Source of the DNA: Kosmotogaceae bacterium
Lineage (GTDB): Bacteria; Thermotogota; Thermotogae; Petrotogales; Kosmotogaceae
Length of the DNA: 21,010 nucleotides
Assembly (NCBI GenBank): GCA_003444085.1
Contig: DLVL01000031.1
Span: 18,260 to 39,269 of the forward strand
Reading direction: 5' to 3'
Shown: in pieces, positions 14,820 through 21,010 of the stretch
Layout: each line of letters begins with the position of its first letter
Numbering within the stretch: the stretch's first letter is position 1
Notes under the pieces: model-generated
The model's database searches: none
Seen by the model: the letters and a program-made list of their open reading frames with translations, nothing else
What the model was told of the DNA's origin: nothing
Made by a program: the position numbers and the translations under genes

Positions 14820-17030
14820 GTGATTGAGTTGTTCACCAGCAGAAAACTGATAACTTTCTTTCTAATTAGTGCAGTAGTTCTGGTTGCCCTGTTCTGGTTG
14901 TTCGACACAATAAAGGACTCTTTTGACCGTATCGTAAGAGACAATCACAGGCAACTCGTAAACGTTGTTGTCGAAGCTGCTCCAAGGGAAGAAGAAGATA
15001 TTGAGAATTGGGTTAGGATGGTCAACAGGGAATTCACTGAAGCAGACATAATATACGTAAGAGGCGTTCCGGGTTGGGATGAACTCGAAATATACACACA
15101 CAACGACCGTCTCAAAGCTTTCTTTGAGCAGCACAGAGACACACCGGACTTTAAGAGCGGTTTTGACAGTGTTTACTACCTCGAGAACTATTATTCTCGC
15201 CTTGATTATTCATTTGATGGTAAACGTGTTTCTGTCGTATTGTCACCACTTATTACTGAAATGCGCGATGATTTGACAGGGTTCCTGGTATTCTTGATGT
15301 CAGCTGAAGCTGGCAAGAATTTCTCCAGGTTGCTCGATATATTCATGATCGGATCTTTCGCTGCATTTGTAACAATATACTTCATCTCCAAGTTCTTCCG
15401 AGACCCAGTAATGGGATTCATAATCCTTGGCTTATTCGTGATGGTAGGAGTATTTGTAGCCTACCCATTGTTCGAAGCCGTGAGACTGACTTTTATCAGC
15501 GAAGGCCAGTTCTCAATGGCAACCTGGAAGACCATTCTTTCCTCCAGGCACTATCTTGAGGCTCTCTGGGGAAGTATAAGACTGGGGATCATGACGGCAT
15601 CTTTTGCAACAGTGATCGGCTTCATTTTCGCCTTCCTAATAACACGCACCTCGGTCAAGGGCAAGAAGTTTCTTAGCACAATGGGAATATTGCCGGTTAT
15701 TTCGCCGCCGTTTTCCCTGTCTCTCTCGCTAATACTTCTCTTTGGAAGCAACGGACTAATAACCAAACAACTTCTCGGATGGCAAGATTTCACCATATAT
15801 GGCCTTGGCGGACTGACTGCTGTCCAAACAATAGGGATGTTCCCAATTGCATTCATGACGCTGTCAGGTGTCCTCCAAGCGATTGATTCGACTCTTGAGG
15901 AAGCATCACTCGATCTCAATGGCAGTAGATGGAAGACATTTTCTCGAGTCACTTTTCCACTAGCGGTCCCTGGAGTATTAAGCTCATGGTTGCTGGTTTT
16001 CACTAATTCCCTCGCTGATTTTGCAAACCCCCTCTTACTGGGTGGTTCTTACCGTGTGCTTTCCGTTGAAGCGTATATTGAGGTGACTGGAAGAAACAGG
16101 CTCGGACACGGTGCAGCTCTTTCTTTACTATTGCTGCTTCCGACACTTACGGCTTTCCTTGTTCAGAGGTTCTGGGTTAGCAGGAAGTCCTATGTAACCG
16201 TTACCGGAAAGCCCTCAACACGCTTGAGTGACCTTGTCTCGCGGCCCGTCAAGTACGTTATGTTATCTTTTGTTGTCCTGTTAACAGTCTTCATACTGGG
16301 GCTCTATGGAACTATTGTCGCAGGGTGCTTTGTTGAAAACTGGGGAATTGATTATTCTTTCTCATTAAGGAATATCTCCGAGGCGTTACAACGAGGAAGG
16401 GCAGCAATTGTAGACACGTTTACGCTGTCAGCAATAGCAACACCGATTGCTGGTTTGATTGCGATGATGGCAGCATTGGTACTTGTCAGAAAGAAATTTG
16501 TCGGAAAACGATTGCTTGAAGGACTTATCCTTGCGCCATTTGCGATTCCTGGAACTCTTATCGGTATCGCGTTCATCCTCGCTTTCAATAAACCACCACT
16601 TATACTGGTTGGAACAGGGGCTATAATTGTCATCAACTACATAATCAGAGAGCTCCCGGTTGGAGTCGAAGGAGGTGTAGCTACACTCAGACAAATAGAT
16701 CCGGCGATAGAAGAGGCTGCGAATGACCTGGGTGCTGACACGCCAACCGTTTTCCGTACGATTGTTCTACCGCTTATAAGGCCAGCATTCATCTCTGGAA
16801 TGTCATATACTTTTGTGCGATCAATGACAGCTGTAAGTGCGGTTATTTTCCTCATTTCGGCTCGCTGGTACCATATGACCGTTCTGATATACAACTTCTC
16901 TGAGAATATCAGGTTCGGCCTCGCCAGCGTTCTGTCAACAACTCTGATAATCATTGTCTTTGCAACGTTTGGCATTATGCGCCTGCTAGTGAGAAAGAGC
17001 GAGCATCTTGAGAAGAGTGTCAGTTTCTAG
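14820..17030 (+). CDS. FbpB-type double permease with N-terminal extracytoplasmic domain
   Basis: Encodes 736 residues. From about residue 199 it is a standard fused two-domain permease of the ferric/aminoethylphosphonate type (roughly 540 residues). EAA loops are visible at 360-386 (EEASLDLNG, then FPLAVPG) and 631-656 (EEAANDLGA, then LPLIRP), where the ATPase docks. The first 195 residues are extra: a helix (10-28), a mainly hydrophilic domain (29-170) and a second helix (172-191), so this domain should sit outside the membrane. It contains a VVVEAAPREEEDIENW stretch, alternating strands and an ending LTGFLVFLMSAE that recalls Cache/PAS-like sensors; that relation is inference. The start is GTG at 14820; a TTG at 14829 has GGGGTG at better spacing and would shorten it by three codons. 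The ATPase gene follows 26 bp downstream. Confidence 0.88.
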   Translation: MIELFTSRKLITFFLISAVVLVALFWLFDTIKDSFDRIVRDNHRQLVNVVVEAAPREEEDIENWVRMVNREFTEADIIYVRGVPGWDELEIYTHNDRLKAFFEQHRDTPDFKSGFDSVYYLENYYSRLDYSFDGKRVSVVLSPLITEMRDDLTGFLVFLMSAEAGKNFSRLLDIFMIGSFAAFVTIYFISKFFRDPVMGFIILGLFVMVGVFVAYPLFEAVRLTFISEGQFSMATWKTILSSRHYLEALWGSIRLGIMTASFATVIGFIFAFLITRTSVKGKKFLSTMGILPVISPPFSLSLSLILLFGSNGLITKQLLGWQDFTIYGLGGLTAVQTIGMFPIAFMTLSGVLQAIDSTLEEASLDLNGSRWKTFSRVTFPLAVPGVLSSWLLVFTNSLADFANPLLLGGSYRVLSVEAYIEVTGRNRLGHGAALSLLLLLPTLTAFLVQRFWVSRKSYVTVTGKPSTRLSDLVSRPVKYVMLSFVVLLTVFILGLYGTIVAGCFVENWGIDYSFSLRNISEALQRGRAAIVDTFTLSAIATPIAGLIAMMAALVLVRKKFVGKRLLEGLILAPFAIPGTLIGIAFILAFNKPPLILVGTGAIIVINYIIRELPVGVEGGVATLRQIDPAIEEAANDLGADTPTVFRTIVLPLIRPAFISGMSYTFVRSMTAVSAVIFLISARWYHMTVLIYNFSENIRFGLASVLSTTLIIIVFATFGIMRLLVRKSEHLEKSVSF

Positions 17031-17056
17031 GGACATTACTCATATGGGGTGGTTAT

Positions 17057-18154
17057 ATGTCAAAAGCTTCAGTTCCTGTAAGAATTGATAGAGTAACGAA
17101 GGTTTTCAAAGACGTTAGAGGTAAAGCAGATGTTATTGCGGTTAACGACGCCAGCTTTGAGATCTCTCCAGGAGAGCTTGTTACCCTTCTTGGCCCTTCG
17201 GGTTGTGGCAAGACAACTACCCTGAGAATGATAGGAGGATTTGAACTCCCTACCAGAGGCAGGATCTTCGTTGCGAATGAGGACATAACTAACCTTCCTG
17301 CAAACAAGAGAGATACTGCCACAGTGTTTCAGAGCTACGGCCTTTTCCCCCATATGAACGTTTTCGATAACGTGGCTTACGGTCTGAAGCTGAGGAAACT
17401 GCCGGGCAAACAGATAAAGGAAAAGGTTATGAACACTCTGGGACTCGTGGGGCTCCGCGATCTTGCCGAACGTTCGCCAGGAAAGCTTTCAGGAGGTCAA
17501 CAACAGCGTGTTGCACTGGCGCGGAGTCTTATCGTCGAACCGTCTGTTCTCCTTCTTGATGAACCACTCTCCAATCTTGATGCTCTGCTTAGAGAACAAA
17601 TGAGAGTAGAAATCAAAAGGATCCAGAAGTCTCTCGGAATAACCACAATCTACGTTACTCACGATCGCGTAGAAGCGATGAGTCTCTCTGACAGGATTAT
17701 CGTCATGAAGGATGGCTTAATAAGGCAAATAGGCTCCCCCGATAACATCTACGAAGACCCAAACTCGAAGTTCGTCGCCGGATTTGTGGGCAAAGTGGCT
17801 TTTTTCCCTGTTGAGGTTCTCAATATTGACAGCACCTGCACGGTGGAATTCAATGGCACAAAACACGAGCTCTCCAAATTCTCTGAGGATCTCCAGGTTG
17901 GAGACAAGGCTGTGATAATGGCAAGACCTGAGTCTCTAAAACTCCTTGAACCGACCAAAGGAATTATTGAAGGCCAGGTCAATACCAACATATACCTGGG
18001 TGGTAGCCTGGAGTCCTTTGTCACCACCGAACAGGGAGAGATACTTGTACAGATTGATAACCCTGCAGAGAAGAAGATCTTTGCTGAAGGGGAGAAAGTT
18101 TCAATAGGGATAATCCCGAACCTTGTCAAAGTGCTTCCTGACAAGGATGAATGA
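17057..18154 (+). CDS. ABC transporter ATP-binding protein, FbpC/PotA type
   Basis: Encodes 365 residues. It powers the upstream permease. Walker A GPSGCGKT (46-53), Q-loop Q92, signature LSGGQQQR (144-151), Walker B VLLLDEP (164-170), D-loop SNLDA and switch H202 in VTHD are all intact. After about residue 240 comes a C-terminal regulatory part with TOBE-like repeats (about 285-355). The residue after VTHD is R where Q is more usual. The ATG at 17057 has GGGGTGG 4-5 bases upstream. The cognate transport set is binding protein 13742-14743, permease 14820-17030 and this gene. Substrate remains unassigned between iron, 2-aminoethylphosphonate and similar solutes; FbpC-type iron regulatory residues cannot be judged by eye. 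Confidence 0.93.
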   Translation: MSKASVPVRIDRVTKVFKDVRGKADVIAVNDASFEISPGELVTLLGPSGCGKTTTLRMIGGFELPTRGRIFVANEDITNLPANKRDTATVFQSYGLFPHMNVFDNVAYGLKLRKLPGKQIKEKVMNTLGLVGLRDLAERSPGKLSGGQQQRVALARSLIVEPSVLLLDEPLSNLDALLREQMRVEIKRIQKSLGITTIYVTHDRVEAMSLSDRIIVMKDGLIRQIGSPDNIYEDPNSKFVAGFVGKVAFFPVEVLNIDSTCTVEFNGTKHELSKFSEDLQVGDKAVIMARPESLKLLEPTKGIIEGQVNTNIYLGGSLESFVTTEQGEILVQIDNPAEKKIFAEGEKVSIGIIPNLVKVLPDKDE

Positions 18155-18325
18155 TTTGGTGAATTATTCAGGAATGATTTTGCCGGATTCTCTTACCAAT
18201 TAACGTACCTGTTCTTCAGGACATAACAGTTTTCTAAAGAGATGACGTAATATTGCGGTAATACATTCTATTTGAAGCACAAGCCTTGATTGATAAGCTT
18301 TTAGTTGATATTGTTACGCTTTCTT

Positions 18326-18354
18326 TTGTTGCATATTGACATACTTATTATACT
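18326..18354 (+). promoter_or_regulatory. Promoter of the DUF3798 transporter operon
   Basis: TTGTTG (18326-18331), a 17-bp spacer and TATACT (18349-18354) form a good sigma-70-type promoter. The predicted start near 18361 leaves a leader of about 220 nt, long enough for leader-based control. Confidence 0.55.
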
Positions 18355-18390
18355 TTTTGTTTCTTAAGATATCCGAAATGTAAATTAACC

Positions 18391-18409
18391 TTGATTAAAT
18401 CTGAATCAA
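18391..18409 (+). repeat. Inverted repeat TTGATT-N7-AATCAA, possible operator
   Basis: Perfect 6-bp arms separated by 7 bp, about 30 bp after the predicted transcription start. The position suits a repressor roadblock site; in RNA it could also be a small AU-rich hairpin. Confidence 0.3.
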
Positions 18410-18528
18410 TTACTTGTTTTATCGGGATTGCTTAAAGCGATACATTTGTGCAATAATTATTCATCAATCTCTACTGTAATTCTGCAATCGCCTCTCCATG
18501 AGGTAAAGCATAGGGGTGATAATTAGCA

Positions 18529-18570
18529 ATGGGAATTCAGGATCGCGCGCTACAGAACACCCAAATATGA
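18529..18570 (+). CDS. Putative 13-residue leader peptide MGIQDRALQNTQI
   Basis: ATG at 18529 is preceded by GGGGTGAT with 8 bases between, a near-perfect match to the 16S anti-Shine-Dalgarno. The TGA stop (18568-18570) directly abuts the AGGAGG ribosome binding site of the DUF3798 gene. Ribosomes ending here would cover or hand over to that site, so translational coupling or leader control is plausible. It could also be fortuitous. Confidence 0.35.
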   Translation: MGIQDRALQNTQI

Positions 18571-18583
18571 AGGAGGTTGGTTT

Positions 18584-19699
18584 ATGAAGAAAGTGCTGGT
18601 ATTTGGTTTGATGTTGGCATTAATTGCAGGACTAAGCCTTACCGTGATGGGCTACAAGATCGGTTTGGTGACCGGTACAGTTTCACAGAATGAAGAGGAA
18701 TATCGCGGTGGGGAATACGCTGTCGCGAAGTACGGCGATATGATCGTCCATGTTACCTACCCCGACATGTTCATGACGGAGCAAGAGACGACAATCGCGC
18801 AGATTGTCCAGTTTGCCTACGATCCTGAAATCAAGGCAATAATCGTTAACCAGGCTGTTCCTGGAACGGTTGCTGCGCTTCGCAGGGTACAGGAAATGCG
18901 CCCCGACATTTACACGATAGCCATTTCTCCTCAGGAAGATCCGTGGATGGTCCTGGATACTGTGGACATTGCCCTGAACACTGATGACCTTGATCGAGGA
19001 AGAACGATTCCCATGGTTGCCAAAGAGATGGGCGCAGAGGTCTTCCTGCACTACACATTCCCTCGCCACATGTCAATCGAATTCCTTGCCCGAAGACGCG
19101 ATATCATGAGAGAGACCTGTGAAGAACTGGGTATACTGTTCGTTGAGTTGGCCGCACCTGACCCCACTGGCGAAGGTGGAATCACCGCTACCCAGCAATT
19201 CATGATGGAAGACATTCCGAGACAGATCGAGAAATATGGGCCGAACACGGCAGTATTTGGAACCAACTGCGCTATGCAGGAACAGATCATTACACAGGTA
19301 ATCGCTACTGGAGCACTCTATCCTGAACAGTGCTGCCCGTCTCCTGCACACGCATATCCGGCTGCTCTGGGTCTCGAGATAACTCCAGAGATGAATGCAG
19401 AGATTCAGGCCGGTAACATGGCTCCGCTCGTTGAAGCAATCGATGCCAAGGTCCGAGAGCTCGGTGCAGGTGGCCGACTTGGAACATGGCCTGTTGCATT
19501 GCCGTACGAATACTCCAAGGCCGGAGTCGAGATTGCTATTGCCCTCATCGAAGGAAAGATTACACCCGACGACATGGACGGTGTTAGAGAGATCTTTGAG
19601 AAGTCTGCTGGTGGGACCTCCTTAGGATTCTCACGCTGGGATCCAAGCGGAAACTACTACTTCATAACGGTCGGCTCGATCATCTTTGGTCTTGATTGA
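18584..19699 (+). CDS. DUF3798-family periplasmic binding protein of an ABC importer
   Basis: Encodes 371 residues. A signal peptide covers about 1-23 (MKK, hydrophobic core, VMG before YKIGLV); no lipobox Cys. The mature protein matches the DUF3798 pattern as I recall it: IGLVTGTVSQNEEEYRGGE, a TYPDMFMTEQETT segment (58-70), QAVPGT (90-95), the FPRHMS (159-164) and RRD segments, APDPTGEGG (191-199) and FGTNCAMQE (225-233). DUF3798 proteins have a type I periplasmic-binding-protein-like character and occur beside sugar-type ABC genes, but no ligand is established. AGGAGG lies 7 bases before the ATG. The next gene is an RbsA-like ATPase, which supports a role as the solute receptor of that transporter. 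Cys pairs near 229 and 250-251 could be ligands or form a disulfide. Confidence 0.85.
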   Translation: MKKVLVFGLMLALIAGLSLTVMGYKIGLVTGTVSQNEEEYRGGEYAVAKYGDMIVHVTYPDMFMTEQETTIAQIVQFAYDPEIKAIIVNQAVPGTVAALRRVQEMRPDIYTIAISPQEDPWMVLDTVDIALNTDDLDRGRTIPMVAKEMGAEVFLHYTFPRHMSIEFLARRRDIMRETCEELGILFVELAAPDPTGEGGITATQQFMMEDIPRQIEKYGPNTAVFGTNCAMQEQIITQVIATGALYPEQCCPSPAHAYPAALGLEITPEMNAEIQAGNMAPLVEAIDAKVRELGAGGRLGTWPVALPYEYSKAGVEIAIALIEGKITPDDMDGVREIFEKSAGGTSLGFSRWDPSGNYYFITVGSIIFGLD

Positions 19700-19724
19700 G
19701 TTACATCCTCAATAACAGAAATTT

Positions 19725-19758
19725 ACAAGATGTCGGGTTTCTCCGCCCGACATCTTGT
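19725..19758 (+). terminator. Perfect 13-bp stem-loop between the DUF3798 gene and the ATPase gene
   Basis: ACAAGATGTCGGG (19725-19737), an 8-nt loop and CCCGACATCTTGT (19746-19758) pair perfectly. It begins 25 bases after the binding-protein stop and ends 17 bases before the ATPase ATG. No U-tract follows (CTATTC), so it is more likely an mRNA 3'-end stabiliser that raises binding-protein yield than a full terminator. Confidence 0.7.
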
Positions 19759-19775
19759 CTATTCAGGAGTGAGAT

Positions 19776-21010
19776 ATGGCGGAACGTGTGCTGGAAATGA
19801 ATCATATCAGTAAATCGTACTATGGCGTACCTGTGCTAAAGGACGTGACCATAGATATTGCTGCAGGTGAAGTCCATGCTATAGCTGGGGAAAATGGGGC
19901 CGGCAAGTCGACACTCATGAACATACTGTTCGGTATGCCTGTGATCTTCGAGACGGGGGGATTTGACGGAGAGATTCGTATCAAGGGAGAACCAGTCAAG
20001 ATAACCTCTCCACAGAAGGCGATGAGTCTTGGAATTGGAATGGTTCACCAAGAGTTCATGCTCCTTCCAGGCTTCACCATCACAGAGAATATCAAGCTGA
20101 ACAGAGAAATAACCAAACGCAACCCTGTGAGCACGGTCTTTGGAAAGTCCATGGAATCACTTGATTTTCCCAGAATGAATGCAGATGCACGAAAAGCAAT
20201 AGAGCAGCTGGGTATGAGCCTGGATGAAACGAAACTTGTCGGAGGTCTTCCAGTAGGTTATATGCAGTTCGTCGAAATCGCTCGTGAAATCGACAAAGGT
20301 GATGTGAAGCTTCTCGTGTTTGATGAGCCCACAGCAGTTTTGACAGAGAGTGAAGCTCAACAGCTCTTGAAGGCAATGAGGGATCTAACTGATAAAGGTA
20401 TAGGCATCCTGTTTATAACGCATCGGCTGGACGAGATTATGCAAGTAGCCGATAACATCACCATACTAAGAGACGGAGCGATGGTAGATCAGAAACCAAG
20501 GACCGAGACAAGTATCGAAGAAATCGCCGCAAAAATGGTGGGCAGAAAACTGGAAGCCAGTGAAATCCTCAAACGCGAAGATCTATATACAGAAAAGGAT
20601 ATCGTTCTCGATATACAGAAACTCAGTGTCCAGATGCCTGGTGAAGAAGTTCACGACGTCTCTATAGAGATACAGCGCCATGAAATCCTCGGGATTGGTG
20701 GACTAGCTGGTGGTGGCAAGATAGGTATTGCCAACGGAATAATGGGATTGTTCCCGGCGTCAGGAACAGTTGTTCTGGATGGCGTACCTATTGAACTTAA
20801 CATGCCCAAGGATCCGCTTTCAAAAGGAATAGCCTTTGTTTCTGAGGATCGAAGAGGAACGGGGCTTCTTCTTGATCACAGTATCGAAATGAACATCGTC
20901 ATTCCAACAATCCAGGTTCACAACCGCTTCCTCAAGAAGAAGCTCTTATCCGAGTGGCTCCGATTATATGACACAGCCAGTATACGAGAACACGCACTCA
21001 AGTTCATAAA
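19776..21010 (+). CDS. RbsA-like double ABC ATPase, partial (C-terminus beyond right edge)
   Basis: Open from ATG 19776 (AGGAGTGAG just upstream) to the window end: 411 residues of an expected 500 or more. The first domain has Walker A GENGAGKST (38-46), Q-loop HQE (91-93), Walker B LLVFDEPTA (179-187) and switch H216 in THRLDE. Its signature reads LPVGYM (158-163) where RbsA-type proteins have LSVGQ. The second domain begins near residue 278 with a degenerate Walker A, GLAGGGKIG (309-317), and the typical FVSEDRRGTGLL (354-365). Insertions relative to RbsA are present around 57-64 and 110-135. It should energise import of the ligand captured by the DUF3798 protein; a permease gene is expected beyond the edge. 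Confidence 0.9.
   Translation, partial: MAERVLEMNHISKSYYGVPVLKDVTIDIAAGEVHAIAGENGAGKSTLMNILFGMPVIFETGGFDGEIRIKGEPVKITSPQKAMSLGIGMVHQEFMLLPGFTITENIKLNREITKRNPVSTVFGKSMESLDFPRMNADARKAIEQLGMSLDETKLVGGLPVGYMQFVEIAREIDKGDVKLLVFDEPTAVLTESEAQQLLKAMRDLTDKGIGILFITHRLDEIMQVADNITILRDGAMVDQKPRTETSIEEIAAKMVGRKLEASEILKREDLYTEKDIVLDIQKLSVQMPGEEVHDVSIEIQRHEILGIGGLAGGGKIGIANGIMGLFPASGTVVLDGVPIELNMPKDPLSKGIAFVSEDRRGTGLLLDHSIEMNIVIPTIQVHNRFLKKKLLSEWLRLYDTASIREHALKFI

Larger units (their letters stand above)
18155..18583. other. Long AT-rich intergenic region with promoter and leader of the DUF3798 operon
   Basis: 429 bp without a main gene. The first 80 bp hold only weak hairpins (for example CTGTT at 18209-18213 with AACAG at 18225-18229, then TTTTCT), which may end the upstream operon. 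Then come a promoter (18326-18354), an inverted repeat (18391-18409), a small hairpin CCTC-TCCAT-GAGG (18491-18503) and a short reading frame (18529-18570) ahead of the DUF3798 gene. The middle is more AT-rich than the rest of the window. Confidence 0.6.

Noticed and set aside
18336..18354. TTGACA with TATACT as the DUF3798 promoter
   Set aside because: The spacing is only about 8 bp; TTGTTG at 18326 with a 17-bp spacer is the better -35 partner.

Overview
The window looks like a chromosomal segment of a Thermotogota bacterium, most likely a mesophilic Mesotoga-like or Kosmotoga-like member. This is inferred from base composition (mid-40s % G+C by eye), strong GGAGG-type ribosome binding sites, frequent GTG and TTG starts, tightly packed and overlapping genes, and the gene set. 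The gene set includes short CysE/CysK, TPR-GGDEF proteins, a GH32 fructosidase, NagA, TraB and several ABC importers. No species-level marker is present. No rRNA, tRNA, CRISPR array or insertion sequence was found.

Layout. (1) 1-3243, minus strand: an exported TPR-SpoIID/LytB-domain protein that runs off the left edge, preceded by an overlapping cysE-cysK pair for cysteine synthesis. The cysE leader (3244-3421) holds a TATAAT box, an 8-codon reading frame with a strong ribosome binding site and one Cys codon, and a hairpin that could mask the cysE ribosome binding site. (2) 3482-4285, plus: a VanZ-like membrane protein that converges on, and overlaps by 54 bp, the next gene. (3) 4232-8642, minus: a CaCA-family Na+/Ca2+ antiporter gene one base away from a TPR-coiled coil-GGDEF diguanylate cyclase gene, followed upstream by a second cyclase of the same length (554 residues each) that aligns without a gap. 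(4) 8841-12927, minus: an apparent nagA-traB-GH32 operon whose genes overlap or lie within about 15 bp. (5) 13190-13546, minus: a small DUF3892-like protein. (6) 13742-18154, plus: a FbpA/FbpB/FbpC-type ABC importer (binding protein, double-length permease with an additional N-terminal extracytoplasmic domain, ATPase). (7) 18584-21010, plus: a DUF3798 binding protein and the start of an RbsA-like double ATPase, cut by the right edge.

How the parts work together. Both ABC operons have a strong hairpin immediately after the binding-protein gene. This fits the usual need for more binding protein than membrane components, through partial termination or mRNA protection. Two leaders (cysE and DUF3798) contain short reading frames with good ribosome binding sites, so translation-based control of the downstream genes is possible. 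The most unusual items are the sensor-like domain fused to the FbpB-type permease, the DUF3798 transporter of unknown substrate with its leader peptide and degenerate second ATPase site, the cysteine-codon leader before cysE-cysK, and the gap-free tandem TPR-GGDEF pair. None of these is proved functional by sequence alone.
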